Shown: in pieces, positions 25,219-34,588 of the stretch
How the letters are laid out: every line of letters starts with the position of its first letter
Position numbering within the stretch: position 1 is the stretch's first letter
DNA from: Dyadobacter sp. MSC1_007
Lineage (GTDB): Bacteria > Bacteroidota > Bacteroidia > Cytophagales > Spirosomataceae
Assembly: GCF_023667495.1 (NCBI RefSeq)
Contig: NZ_JAMOZL010000006.1
Span: 186,001 to 250,000, forward strand
Direction: 5' to 3'
DNA: 64,000 nucleotides
Notes under the pieces: generated by a model
Database searches by the model: none
Told to the model about the DNA's origin: nothing
What the model saw: only the letters and a program-made list of their open reading frames with translations
Made by a program: the position numbers and the translations under genes

Positions 25219-25935
25219 TCACTCAGGCGTGATGTTCAGGATTTTGCGGAGATTGTCCTTACAATGCTCGCTGACTGGAATTTCGACATCGCCGATCATG
25301 ACGAAATCCCGCTTGATGGCAGTGATTTTTTGAACAGCTGCCAGGTAAGATTTGTGGGTTCGGACGAATGCAGGTTCAGGGAGTTTTTCTTCGAGCGCCT
25401 TGAAAGTCATCCGGGTAATGATGGGTTTGGCGGCCGACGAAAGATAAATTTTGACATAATCCTTTAATCCTTCAACCCAAGCCACATCAGCCGCTACAAT
25501 TTTTACCAATGAATATTCGACATTCACAAAAAAATCGGGTAGCTCTGTTGGAGCCGTAGATGCAGGTGTCTTCTGTTTGAGTTGAAACAGTTCATAAGCG
25601 CGGTTACAGGCTTTCAGAAAACGCTCCATACTCACCGGTTTGAGTAGGTAATCGACCACATTTAGTTCGAAACCTTCCAATGCATATTTATCATAAGCCG
25701 TAACCAGGATCACCATGGGAGGGCTAGGGACGCTTTTAAGAAATTGTAAACCGCTGAGCCGCGGCATTTGAATATCCAGAAAAAGTAGGTCGATCTGCTC
25801 ATTTTGCAGTATTTCAATCGCTTCCATCGCATTGCGCGCGGTTTTTACAAGCGTCAGGTAAGGCACCTGCCGGATATTGTCGACGAGCAGGTCGAGCACA
25901 AGTTTTTCGTCATCAACGGCCAGGCATCGCATCAT
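25219..25935 (-). CDS. LytTR-family response regulator
   Basis: 238 residues. The receiver domain (1-~118) has acidic residues at DDE (8-10), the phosphoacceptor Asp54 in LLFLDIQMP, and the conserved Lys in LLKPVSM. The C-terminal LytTR DNA-binding domain (~135-235) shows the usual VEYSLVKI...WVEGLKDYVKIYL...MTFKALEEKLPEPAFVRTHKSYLAAV pattern. Its ATG overlaps the end of the kinase gene by 4 bp, so the two are translationally coupled. It may control the adjacent TonB receptor genes downstream. Confidence 0.93.
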   Translation of the reverse strand: MMRCLAVDDEKLVLDLLVDNIRQVPYLTLVKTARNAMEAIEILQNEQIDLLFLDIQMPRLSGLQFLKSVPSPPMVILVTAYDKYALEGFELNVVDYLLKPVSMERFLKACNRAYELFQLKQKTPASTAPTELPDFFVNVEYSLVKIVAADVAWVEGLKDYVKIYLSSAAKPIITRMTFKALEEKLPEPAFVRTHKSYLAAVQKITAIKRDFVMIGDVEIPVSEHCKDNLRKILNITPE

Positions 25936-26954
25936 AGTAAACTCAGGTTCAGGGTTACTGTAAACACATTGTTGCGGTCGTCGATACTGAGGCTGTATTT
26001 ATCGGGGTAAATGAGTTTCAACCTCGTGCGCACGTTTTCGAGGCCTATGCCTGAATGATCGTCTTTCGTTGCGCCAGGATGGGAATCGTAAGGGTTCACG
26101 ACCTTTAATGTAAGAAGGCCGCCGTCTACTTTGAGGCTGATCAGAATGTACGGTTCTTCCAGCCACGAAGCGCCATGCTTGAAGGCGTTTTCGACAAAAG
26201 GGATCAGTATCATCGGTTCTATGGGCAGGCTGGCAGCGTCACTGTCTATTTGAATGTCCAGCTCAATGTGCATAGCATCGGAAAAACGCAGTTTTTGCAG
26301 TTCAATATAACTTTTGAGGTAATCCGCCTCTTGTTGCAGGATTACCTGCGTCGCCTGTGTGTCGTACGTCATGTAACGCATGAGGTCGGCCAGGCGGATG
26401 AGCGCCCCTTCAAGCTGGTCGGATTTTTGCCTTGCCAGCGCTACCATATTCGTCAGCACATTGAAGAGGAAATGCGGGTTGACCTGCGACCGCAGCAGTT
26501 TCAGCTCGGCGGCTATCTGCTGAGCCTCATATTCTTTCCGCGCCCGTTCTTTGCGTATTCCGTCGCTGACACGCCGGTAAACTATGCTCGCTACGAAAAC
26601 AAGCATCGACGGGCCAAAAACCAATCCGCCCGAATTTCTGAGTATTACCTCCGGAAACAACCGGGCAATGAGCTGATATTTAAGGGCGAAGGAAGCAAAA
26701 ATAACAGCGATTGCGCAAGGGATATACAGCCACCAATGCCAATCGCGGGCGAGTTTTGGATAGAGATAAAATGCATTGAAATAGAAAATTCCCGCGTGGA
26801 TGATTCCTGCCAGCGTGAAAAAGGCAGGCGGTAAGCCACCGATTTTGTATGCTGCGTCGGCCGATGACAGCAGGTAGGGCAGAAGCAGAATAGTAGCCCA
26901 TATGCTGATATGGATCGCAATCTCCCATTTCTGCTGTGTTTTTAAAGTTGTCAT
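25932..26954 (-). CDS. LytS-type sensor histidine kinase
   Basis: 340 residues. About four transmembrane helices occupy residues 12-145, with only short loops, so the signal is probably sensed in the membrane. The His_kinase domain follows (AELKLLRSQVNPHFLFNVLTNMVALAR, phosphoacceptor His in NPHFLFN near 170), then the HATPase region (PIEPMILIPFVENAFKHGASW, SGIGLENVRTRL). It pairs with the overlapping LytTR regulator. Confidence 0.92.
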   Translation of the reverse strand: MTTLKTQQKWEIAIHISIWATILLLPYLLSSADAAYKIGGLPPAFFTLAGIIHAGIFYFNAFYLYPKLARDWHWWLYIPCAIAVIFASFALKYQLIARLFPEVILRNSGGLVFGPSMLVFVASIVYRRVSDGIRKERARKEYEAQQIAAELKLLRSQVNPHFLFNVLTNMVALARQKSDQLEGALIRLADLMRYMTYDTQATQVILQQEADYLKSYIELQKLRFSDAMHIELDIQIDSDAASLPIEPMILIPFVENAFKHGASWLEEPYILISLKVDGGLLTLKVVNPYDSHPGATKDDHSGIGLENVRTRLKLIYPDKYSLSIDDRNNVFTVTLNLSLL

Positions 26955-26977
26955 TTGAAGTGTAAAAACTCAAATTA

Positions 26978-27014
26978 ATAAAAAATCAGGCGAAGAGAAA
27001 CTCCCCGCCTGATT
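26978..27014 (-). terminator. Terminator of the collar/beta-helix operon
   Basis: AATCAGGCG (26984-26992) pairs perfectly with CGCCTGATT (27006-27014). On the minus strand the stem is followed by TTTTTTATTAA. It lies 55 bp after the stop of the 1659-residue protein and before the kinase gene. Confidence 0.88.
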
Positions 27015-27068
27015 GCACTAAACCTAAACAACTCTTCAATTATGGATGCATTGGTGTCTAAGCTTTTT

Positions 27069-30000
27069 TTAACGGTTAATTAGCACTTTCCGGTTAACGA
27101 TCTCGCCATTCGAATGGGTAATCGTCAGAATGTACATGCCAACCGCCAGATTTTTAACCGAAACGGTTTTCGATACCGTTTTGCCCGAACGATAAACCGA
27201 GGTTCCGATCATGTTGTGGATTTCCACCGATTTAACCTGGTTCCAGTCTGTACTTGTCAGATACAGCACATCGGAAACCGGGTTTGGATGGAATTCGGAT
27301 TTCAATGTAGTGGCTTCGAAGCTAACATTGACAATCTTGCTGTATGCAAATGTTTTGTCGTAATCTACCATTTTCAGTCGATAGAAGTTATCGCCGCCAT
27401 TTGGTTTCTTATCTGTGAATGAATAAGCAACCAGCACAGTGCTTTCTCCCTGGGATTTTTTGGTCCCGATCGTAGCCCAGGTTTTACCGTCCGCGCTGCG
27501 CTGAATGTCGAACTTATCGCTGTTCGTTTCTTCCGTAGTTGTCCAGTTGAGTGATACCGAGCTTTCTGTTTTTTCAGCTGTAAATTCAACCAGGGTGACA
27601 GGTAACGAACAGTTCCTGAAAAAGTGTATGGTGTCCGAACAAGCTCCGGCGGTGGCAGTCAGGATCACCCAGCCGTTTGCAATACCCGTTACTGTGTTAC
27701 CATTTACTGTACCTTTGTTTGAAGTTACGACAGCGCCAGGGGAGGCGGTGAAAGTTAAGGCGTAAGAAAAGCTGAAATCTTCACATACGGATTCTGTCAC
27801 GGCAACAGTCGGCAGTTCGTTAATAGTCGCCGTAGCAGTCTGCCCAGCGACCGGAGTAGTTGCACCACCTGCACCGCTGACGTTTGTGAGGGTGTAAATG
27901 AATGTACCGGTAGCTGTTGTAGGCGCATTCACCGTAGCTGTCGTATTGATACCGGTAGTGGACACCGTCTGGTCAGTTCCTCCGTTGATCTTATAAGTAA
28001 ACGTGAACGGAGCAATTCCGTTAACCGCAGTAAACGTGATCACTGGTTGCGTCGCATTCTGGCAAGCGCTTGCTGTACCGGAAATAGTCGCGGTCAGATC
28101 GTTGGCCACGGTTATAGAGGCAGTTTGCGCAGGCGACGGCGTCAATGTACAGTTCTGAGCGTCGGTTACGGTTACCAATTCGTAGGTAAACACGCCTACG
28201 GTAGCGGTCGACCGGCTAACGGTAGCGGTCGTGTTAACGCCGGTTGTGGTCACGGTCAGGTTCGATCCGTTGTTAATCTTATAAGTAAAGGTGTAAGGTA
28301 AAGTACCACCCGTTGCTCCGAAGGTAAGTAACGGCGCAGCTGCTCCCTGATTGACAGTAGTTGTTCCTGTCAAAGAAGAGCCTGTAAGCTGGTTCACGGT
28401 CAGAATGGCCGCAGCAGAAGTGCTGTTGTTACAAGGGTTTGTGATGATGCAACGGTATTCCGAAAGGTTATCCGAAGCAGGCACGTTGGTTAGAGTCAGT
28501 GTCGCGTCGTCAGCAGTAGGGTTAGATCCAACTGTGATGTTCGCGAATGAGCCGCCGAATGGTTTTTTCTGCCATTGATAAGTTACACCTGCTTGAGAAG
28601 TAGCTACGGTGAACGAAGTACCCGATCCAGCACAAATCGTCTGTGCATCAGGTTCGTCCGTGATAGGAGGGGCCGGAGTAGGAGTGACAGTCACCGTGAA
28701 TGAACACGTAGGAGCAGTTCCTATGCCATTTGAAGCTGTTACAAGCACGGTGGTTGGACCCGCAGGGAATGCATATGGGAATGTGATCGGGTTGCCGCCT
28801 ACACTGTAAGTAATGGTAGGTGCCGGACATCCATCCGCGGTTGCAGCGAGGGTTTGTGTAGAAGTACAGGTACCCGCGTCAGGCGATACCGTTTGGTTGC
28901 CAGGGCAGAATGTGATCACAGGAACTGAGACGACTTGCGTAACGGTCGGGTTGTTGCTTCCGGCTACGTTCGGGTCATCGGTCAGGACGGATGCGAAGTT
29001 GCTGCCGCTCACAGTTCCTTGCGTGGAAACCTCGCAATCGGAAACCGGGATATTGGCATCAATGACCACCCTGAATTTGATAATCGTGTTTTTACTAGCA
29101 GGCAATAAGAAGCCGCTTCCAGTGCCATTCACCGTTACTGTTTCACCGGACTGAACCGCTTCCGTTCTTGCAGGGCTTGGGACGGCGGTTGCAGCCTGGG
29201 CGATTTCATCTTTTGGTTCGGTCAATGCATGTGCCTGGGTAACCGCCTGTTGTACGGGCGCTGTGGGTGTCACCACCGAATCAGCGGAAAGTCTTCCGGC
29301 GACAGGTTCCTCGATAGCCGCCATACGCAATCCGGTGAATGAGGGAGTCGCGCACCCTGGGGCGCCGTAGGTGACAGTACCGTTACCGGTTTTGGTTGCC
29401 GAGTTAGCCGGAGTATTGTTCCCGGCGTTCCATACAGCTGAGGCGGATGCACCGGCTTGTTGCACCAGAAGTGTGGTGTTTACTGTACCAGCCCTATAAG
29501 CACCTGCAAAAGTTGAACCGGGCGATAATGTAACTTTATTGTTGGTAACGCTGGCGCATAGCGTGCCATTGTTGCCCGCGGCGCCCACCGAGTTGACGTA
29601 TACGCCGTGAGAGAAATTACCTCCCGTTAGCGTAATGGTATTATTGTCGATAATGGCGCTGCTCACCACATTGCTCGTTGCCGACGGCTGGGCACTGATA
29701 CCAATCCCGTTGAGGGAATTGTTAACCGTATTGCCGTTTATTCTGATGATACCGCGCGCGGTTGATCCCTCAGTAGAGAATGTAATGCCCTGGAAAGAAC
29801 CTTCCAGGTTGCCGTCATCGCCGTTGTTTGTCAGAACGTTATTGGTGACATTTCCTTCGAGGTATCCCTGAGTGAAAGCGAAGAAGTTCATGCCAGGCCC
29901 ACCCAGGTAATCCGATGTATTGCCGGCCACGTTGAATTTAAGAGTGGCTGTTCCGGCTGCCGCCACGTCGACGCCTTTACCGACATCATTGCCTGTGCCT

Positions 30001-32048
30001 ATATCAATGGTGCTATTTTCAAGCTCCGCCTCCATGTATGAGCTGTTGTTGGCATAAAACTCAACACCAGACGAACGGCATCTCAGGAATTGGGAGTTTA
30101 GGATCTGGACGCTCATATTCGAATTTCCCCTTCCTTCGAAAAGAAGACCTGAGGCGAAGTCGGCATCCTGGAAAGTCGAACCACTCACGTTCAGCCTGGT
30201 CATATTCACGTTCTCGTTGCAGAAATAGGCTGCACGGCCACCGGGGTCGGTAAAGGTGGAATTGGTGATCGTGTTGGTTCCTCCTACGTTCTGCGCATAG
30301 ATACAACCTTCCTCTACCATATTCTGCGAGCCTGATTTACCAATGGAGCCATTGGTGAAACTAAAATTGCTTCCCCCGCGGAGGTTGATCCCCATTTGCA
30401 CCACGGTTCCGCTTATCTGAATGCGGTCCAGGGTCAAACCGGCCACATTGAGTCCATGGATTGCTGCGTTGGCATTCGTGTTGACCCGGTCGGTCGTGAC
30501 AGCACCTTCGGCCGTATTGGCATTCACCAGGTTCATATTTTTAATAGTGATATTCGTCACGTCGAGCAGCTCGATGCCGCGGTTGGCAATGTTCTGGATT
30601 GTTCCACCAGATCCGGCCGTCGTTCCTGTACCATTAATTTGGAGAGAACCGGTTGTGTTTGACAAAGCCAGACCTCTGTTGCCACCATTGGCCGATACGG
30701 AAGTCAAAACCACGGTAAGGGCAATTTTACCCGCCGCGCCTGCTATGTCAATCGCCGGTACGGATGAAGCTGAAATGCTACCGCTCGGTATCGCAAGCGA
30801 CCCGGTGCTTGATGCGATCTTGATCGGGCTGACACTACCGGTCGCAGAGGTGCTGATCACTTCTGAAAAAGAGGCTGCCAGCACCTTGTTGGACAGGTTC
30901 AGAGAGGATCCGCTACCGGACAAGCCAACTTCTGAAATAGTTAATGTCCCTGCGGATGACCCGGATATTTTAGTGCCGGTAGTGTTGCCAATGTTCACCC
31001 CCTTGATATTATTGGTGGTTCCGAGGTTAATGGCATTGATCGTTCCGGTCGTGGTAGTGATTGTAGGCCTGCTCGCATTGGTTCCGGTAGTAGTCGGAAG
31101 CTGATCACTGCCGCTCGGGACGGCGAAACCGGTGAAACTGAGAATCGACTCAGTTGATCCCTGTCCAAGCAGTTTTTGATCGTTGCGTAGGGTAAGCGGG
31201 CCGGTGTAGGACCCGGAATAAAGAAAGACGATATGGCCGTTTTGAGGATGAAACGCTGCTCCGTCGTCGTTGATATCCTCAAAATCAGCTATGTTATTAA
31301 ATGGCTTAGCGAGTGTCCCGGTACCGCCGGCTGCGCCTGCCGAGTTGATAAACCAGATGACGTTATTGCCGCTTCCGACCGTAATGGTAACAGTGGCAGT
31401 CGAAGTCATCCCCGAGCCATTTTGAATTTCGTAAGTGAAAGTGTCGTTGCCGGTGTAGCCTGCCTTGGGTTCGTATTTGAATGCGCCGGTGGCAGCTGTG
31501 ATGACAGCCGTACCGCCGCCCGCCGTGGTTACATTCGTCGTGCTGTTCAGACTCAGCGCAGTTCCGGCAGGGCTGATGTCGTTTACAAACAGACCAGACC
31601 CGGCATCTATATCAATACCCACATTACCGATGGTGGAGTAAGAGTCGTTTTGTGCGATAGGACTCGCTTTGACAGAGCCCGGTACCAAAGTGGTATTGGC
31701 GTCTATGGTTTCGGTGAACACCGTCGCAGTTGCGGGATCAGGTCCGCCGTTGGTGATTGTTACGGTGTATTCCAATTCGTCACCAGCTGAGGCTCCGGCT
31801 GGTCCTATGTTATTGGTGATCACCGCCGTGTTCGTAGCACTGATACTCGGTGCAAGAAATGCCTTGGTACCGGCTTTTTTGCGCGCGCGGGCGAATGGCA
31901 CCCGCTCTTTCTTGGTCTTCTCTGACTGGTTGTCCTTTTGCGCAGTCCATTCCTGAGAGGCGGAGGGGCCGTTGGACAGGCTGCCGATAATCTCGACTCC
32001 CGACACAAACAGGGCAACGCCCGCCAGATATAGGTAGAAATTTTTCAT
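27069..32048 (-). CDS. Giant T9SS-exported surface protein with beta-helix and Ig-like repeats
   Basis: 1659 residues. N-terminal signal segment (YLYLAGVALFVSGVEIIGSL), then a basic linker. Domains in order, from pattern: DUF11-like (~75-140, AVITNNIGPAGASAGDELEYTVTITNGGPDP), a cadherin/Big-like sandwich (~140-230, GYTGNDTFTYEIQNG), a right-handed parallel beta-helix (~235-880, many Asn-rich rungs such as NVTNNVLTNNGDDGNLEGS), a Thr/Pro linker, an HYR-like domain, an Ig-like domain with disulphide, two SprB-like repeats (~1260-1450, GTLPYTFTYKINNG and IAPFTFTYKINGG), an FN3-like part (LVEFTAEKTESSVSLNWTT) and a type A T9SS tail (~1585-1659, FHPNPVSDVLYLTS to NRKVLINR). Likely a cell-surface adhesin or glycan-contact protein. 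It is the last gene of a six-gene operon. Confidence 0.88.
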   Translation of the reverse strand: MKNFYLYLAGVALFVSGVEIIGSLSNGPSASQEWTAQKDNQSEKTKKERVPFARARKKAGTKAFLAPSISATNTAVITNNIGPAGASAGDELEYTVTITNGGPDPATATVFTETIDANTTLVPGSVKASPIAQNDSYSTIGNVGIDIDAGSGLFVNDISPAGTALSLNSTTNVTTAGGGTAVITAATGAFKYEPKAGYTGNDTFTYEIQNGSGMTSTATVTITVGSGNNVIWFINSAGAAGGTGTLAKPFNNIADFEDINDDGAAFHPQNGHIVFLYSGSYTGPLTLRNDQKLLGQGSTESILSFTGFAVPSGSDQLPTTTGTNASRPTITTTTGTINAINLGTTNNIKGVNIGNTTGTKISGSSAGTLTISEVGLSGSGSSLNLSNKVLAASFSEVISTSATGSVSPIKIASSTGSLAIPSGSISASSVPAIDIAGAAGKIALTVVLTSVSANGGNRGLALSNTTGSLQINGTGTTAGSGGTIQNIANRGIELLDVTNITIKNMNLVNANTAEGAVTTDRVNTNANAAIHGLNVAGLTLDRIQISGTVVQMGINLRGGSNFSFTNGSIGKSGSQNMVEEGCIYAQNVGGTNTITNSTFTDPGGRAAYFCNENVNMTRLNVSGSTFQDADFASGLLFEGRGNSNMSVQILNSQFLRCRSSGVEFYANNSSYMEAELENSTIDIGTGNDVGKGVDVAAAGTATLKFNVAGNTSDYLGGPGMNFFAFTQGYLEGNVTNNVLTNNGDDGNLEGSFQGITFSTEGSTARGIIRINGNTVNNSLNGIGISAQPSATSNVVSSAIIDNNTITLTGGNFSHGVYVNSVGAAGNNGTLCASVTNNKVTLSPGSTFAGAYRAGTVNTTLLVQQAGASASAVWNAGNNTPANSATKTGNGTVTYGAPGCATPSFTGLRMAAIEEPVAGRLSADSVVTPTAPVQQAVTQAHALTEPKDEIAQAATAVPSPARTEAVQSGETVTVNGTGSGFLLPASKNTIIKFRVVIDANIPVSDCEVSTQGTVSGSNFASVLTDDPNVAGSNNPTVTQVVSVPVITFCPGNQTVSPDAGTCTSTQTLAATADGCPAPTITYSVGGNPITFPYAFPAGPTTVLVTASNGIGTAPTCSFTVTVTPTPAPPITDEPDAQTICAGSGTSFTVATSQAGVTYQWQKKPFGGSFANITVGSNPTADDATLTLTNVPASDNLSEYRCIITNPCNNSTSAAAILTVNQLTGSSLTGTTTVNQGAAAPLLTFGATGGTLPYTFTYKINNGSNLTVTTTGVNTTATVSRSTATVGVFTYELVTVTDAQNCTLTPSPAQTASITVANDLTATISGTASACQNATQPVITFTAVNGIAPFTFTYKINGGTDQTVSTTGINTTATVNAPTTATGTFIYTLTNVSGAGGATTPVAGQTATATINELPTVAVTESVCEDFSFSYALTFTASPGAVVTSNKGTVNGNTVTGIANGWVILTATAGACSDTIHFFRNCSLPVTLVEFTAEKTESSVSLNWTTTEETNSDKFDIQRSADGKTWATIGTKKSQGESTVLVAYSFTDKKPNGGDNFYRLKMVDYDKTFAYSKIVNVSFEATTLKSEFHPNPVSDVLYLTSTDWNQVKSVEIHNMIGTSVYRSGKTVSKTVSVKNLAVGMYILTITHSNGEIVNRKVLINR

Positions 32049-32114
32049 AATCTTAGTTTGTTAAGCAATGTCGAGTCATAAACGGCTATTTGATATTTGT
32101 TTTGAAACTGGGTC

Positions 32115-32423
32115 TTAGGAAAAAAGCACTTCATAGAGCATTCCTCCGGCATCACGTCCGACAGGGACTGTAAATACGTCCAGAAATTTGCCGCTGGGAT
32201 GGATAATCCGGTAAATGCCCTGGTTGCGCGGCTGGTGGTCGCCAGTAGTCTGGAGTTCGATCGAAAACGATTTTCTTTCCAGCGGGCTGTACCCGTTCAA
32301 TTCCGTTACGCCTTTTACAACGGCTTGCACGATAAGGTTTTCTGCGAAATGGATGTATACCGGTTCTTGCAGATAAGATGTAAAATCCGCAGATGTGATC
32401 TGACTTAAATCGTATGCTTCCAT
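32115..32423 (-). CDS. DUF6916-like small protein of the collar operon
   Basis: 102 residues, no signal peptide. The pattern ITSADFTSYLQEPVYIHFAENLIVQAVVKGVTELNG...FSIELQTTGDHQPRNQGIYRIIHPSGKFLDVFTVPVGRDAGGMLYEVLF matches what I recall of DUF6916, a beta-sandwich family found beside phage-collar-domain proteins in many bacteria. Its start overlaps the end of the GNAT gene by 19 bp, so translation is coupled. A chaperone or structural accessory role for the collar proteins is inference only. Confidence 0.75.
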   Translation of the reverse strand: MEAYDLSQITSADFTSYLQEPVYIHFAENLIVQAVVKGVTELNGYSPLERKSFSIELQTTGDHQPRNQGIYRIIHPSGKFLDVFTVPVGRDAGGMLYEVLFS

Positions 32424-32908
32424 TCCATTAAATGATAAACGCCATTGGTTTCACTGATTGTTTTAAATCCAAGCCGGGTATACAGATGCTTGGCGGGATT
32501 GAAGCTTTCCACATGGATTGTGACCGGGCATTCCTGCTCGGTCGCCTTCCTGATGATGTCTTCAAAAATGCTCCTGCCGACTCCCATGTTGCGGTATTTC
32601 GGCAGGATACTGATGTCAATGATCCGCATACCCTGGCCTTGGTAATTGTGATGGAAGTAGAGTCTTCCAATCGTTTTTCCTTCTCTTTCGATGATCCAGA
32701 AGTCGGCACCGATATAGTTTTTCTGATAATAATCATGTTGTGCCCGAAACTGGCTGGCGATAAACTCTTTTTTCATGAGATCCGACCAGTGCGGGACTCT
32801 CTCCATTTCTTTTTCCCTTGTACTACCATAAATTTCAAGCAGTATATCCATATCCGCGGGTTGAATGGGCCGCAGCCTCAGGCTGGGATCGGTAAGCTCT
32901 AACTTCAT
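32405..32908 (-). CDS. GNAT N-acetyltransferase of the collar operon
   Basis: 167 residues from the ATG at 32906-32908. Typical GNAT elements: RLRPIQPADMDILLEIYGSTRE at the start, FWIIEREGKTIGRLYFHHN (beta4), IIDISILPKYRNMGVGRSIFEDIIRKA (acetyl-CoA pyrophosphate loop, R/Q-x-x-G-x-G form, here RNMGVG), and VESFNPAKHLYTRLGFKTI. It transfers an acetyl group to an amine. Placed between the collar genes and DUF6916 it may modify one of their products, for example an N-terminal or lysine amine; this is inference. Confidence 0.88.
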   Translation of the reverse strand: MKLELTDPSLRLRPIQPADMDILLEIYGSTREKEMERVPHWSDLMKKEFIASQFRAQHDYYQKNYIGADFWIIEREGKTIGRLYFHHNYQGQGMRIIDISILPKYRNMGVGRSIFEDIIRKATEQECPVTIHVESFNPAKHLYTRLGFKTISETNGVYHLMEWKHTI

Positions 32909-32953
32909 CAATAATCAGAAAAAATATACACAGTGTTTGTTCAGGATCTTTCC

Positions 32954-33475
32954 TTAACCTCTTGGCGGGAAAATCCCCTGCAATGCAATACAAAAATTGA
33001 CCGTGAGGTAAGGCATCATGTTATTGTGAGGCAAAGTTCCTCCCGCGGCAGACAGCGTGGCTTGTGCCATCGTCACCTGCGGCGAGACTGAGGCTGTATA
33101 AATATTGCCATTCTGAGAAACGGCAAACGCGTTGCCGCTGGGTGCTTTCACATCGGCAATGGCTCCCACCGCCAGCAGGTTATGGGTGTGTGCCGGTATC
33201 TCGGATTGAAGGAGCGTCACCGATTCCGAACCGGATTGTTCACCGAGAAAACGCTCGGAAAGGCCCTGTCCCTGCCCCTGATGCATCGGCGCGGAATCTT
33301 GCAGGTTGGGAAGTGCGAAGGTTGATTTACCATCGCCTCCATAGAAAGTTCCCAATAATGAAAACAATGCGGTGTTCTGGGAAATCGGCATGAGTTGGCC
33401 GTTGCAAAATGCCCACCCGGTGGGAGGGAAATTGAAAGGGAATATTCTTATCTCTGCTACGAATTGATCTGCCAT
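32954..33475 (-). CDS. Phage-collar-domain protein 1 (MdpB-like)
   Basis: 173 residues without a signal peptide. The tail-collar fold is shown by EIRIFPFNFPPTGWAFCNGQLMPISQNTALFSLLGTFYGGDGKSTFALPNLQDSAPMHQG; the middle has EIPAHTHNLLA, and the end PYLTVNFCIALQGIFPPRG. In phages such domains sit at fibre bases and trimerise; free-standing bacterial versions include the microcystin-dependent protein MdpB. Third in the operon. It is 46-60% like its two neighbours by eye only in the landmarks; no number should be taken from this. Confidence 0.9.
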   Translation of the reverse strand: MADQFVAEIRIFPFNFPPTGWAFCNGQLMPISQNTALFSLLGTFYGGDGKSTFALPNLQDSAPMHQGQGQGLSERFLGEQSGSESVTLLQSEIPAHTHNLLAVGAIADVKAPSGNAFAVSQNGNIYTASVSPQVTMAQATLSAAGGTLPHNNMMPYLTVNFCIALQGIFPPRG

Positions 33476-33521
33476 GTTGATTGATTAGGTTTTGAGGTTT
33501 CTACAATTTTGTTGCAGGAGC

Positions 33522-34037
33522 CTAGGACTGCGAAGGAAAAATACCGAACAGCGAAATGATAAAACTGATACATAGAAACGGCTGCAAATTATCGTGTGGC
33601 TGGCTGCCACCAACAGGGCTTAGAGCAGATTTCATCGGCTCCGAAGGAGCTTCGGCCAGGAAAGCGAACGTAGCGCTGGATACCCCGACCACCGAATTGT
33701 TTGGACTCGCGGCGTTGGCAATGTCGTTACTGGCAAGAACGTTATGGTTGTGCGAAGGAATCTGCTGAGTCGTCAGGGTAATAGTTTCGGTGCCGCTCAT
33801 TTCGCCAATTTGGTACGTGGTACCCGAATTCGCTGTTCCCTGATGGAGCGGAAGACGTCCGCGCAAGTCCGGTAGCTGGAAGGTCTCCTGACCATCACCA
33901 CCATAAGTAGTACCGATCAGTGTAAAAAGTGTATCGTTTTCAGATATGGGAAGCAGCTGGCCGTCACAGAATGCCCACCCGGCAGGCGCGAAGGAGCCAG
34001 CGAACATTCTGATTTCTCCAATGAAAGGTTGTGCCAT
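33522..34037 (-). CDS. Phage-collar-domain protein 2 (MdpB-like)
   Basis: 171 residues. The same landmarks as its neighbours: EIRMFAGSFAPAGWAFCDGQLLPISENDTLFTLIGTTYGGDGQETFQLPDLRGRLPLHQG, QQIPSHNHNVLA and a C-terminus PFLCISFIISLFGIFPSQS. The central part (NDIANAASPNNSVVGVSSATFAFLAEAPSEPM) differs most from the other two, suggesting a variable tip. It follows collar protein 3 by 41 bp and precedes collar protein 1 by 46 bp. Confidence 0.9.
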   Translation of the reverse strand: MAQPFIGEIRMFAGSFAPAGWAFCDGQLLPISENDTLFTLIGTTYGGDGQETFQLPDLRGRLPLHQGTANSGTTYQIGEMSGTETITLTTQQIPSHNHNVLASNDIANAASPNNSVVGVSSATFAFLAEAPSEPMKSALSPVGGSQPHDNLQPFLCISFIISLFGIFPSQS

Positions 34038-34078
34038 TTATTTCAGAAGTTTTAGATTGATAAAAAATTGACCTGACA

Positions 34079-34588
34079 CTAATTCCGGCTAGGGAATATA
34101 CCCTGCAATGCAATAATGAAACTCAGCGCCAGGTACGGTTGCATGTTGCTGTGCGGCTGGCTGCCACCCGTATTCGATACGGTAGCCGCGTTCATGAACA
34201 CCCCGGAACTCGCACTGTTGGAGTAAAGGTTGTTAGGCAACGTGTTGGAAAGGTAATTGCCGATCGGGTTGTTGTTGTTCGCGCTGTTGCTGTCGATAGC
34301 TGTCACGAAGTGCGTATGCTGCGGCAATTGCTGAATATTTACCGTGGTGCTCTCAGACCCGGCCCGTTCACCAAGGTTGTGGGATCCGCTGAAATGGATA
34401 GGAACGCGGCCACGGAAATCCGGCAACGCGAAATTGGTCTGTCCGTTACCACCATAAGTGGTTCCCAGCAACGCAAACAGCGCCTGATTTTGATTGATAG
34501 GGAGGAGTTGCCCGTTGGCAAGTGCCCAGCCTTTCGGAGGGAAATTGAAACTTACCATTCGGATCTCGGATAGAAATGGTTCTGCCAT
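34079..34588 (-). CDS. Phage-collar-domain protein 3 (MdpB-like), first gene of operon
   Basis: 169 residues from the ATG at 34586-34588; a longer frame is rejected because MAEPFLSEIRMVSFNFPPKGW aligns with the starts of the two paralogues. The collar core (ALANGQLLPINQNQALFALLGTTYGGNGQTNFALPDFRGRVPIHFSG), the histidine turn (LPQHTHFVTA) and the end PYLALSFIIALQGIFPSRN are conserved. The centre is Asn/Ser-rich (NSANNNNPIGNYLSNTLPNNLYSN). It opens the operon after 567 bp of AT-rich non-coding DNA. Confidence 0.9.
   Translation of the reverse strand: MAEPFLSEIRMVSFNFPPKGWALANGQLLPINQNQALFALLGTTYGGNGQTNFALPDFRGRVPIHFSGSHNLGERAGSESTTVNIQQLPQHTHFVTAIDSNSANNNNPIGNYLSNTLPNNLYSNSASSGVFMNAATVSNTGGSQPHSNMQPYLALSFIIALQGIFPSRN

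Noticed and set aside
32954-34588. Collar-domain genes as part of a prophage or contractile injection system
   Set aside because: No sheath, tube, baseplate, capsid, integrase or lysis gene is in the window; the genes form an operon with a T9SS surface protein.
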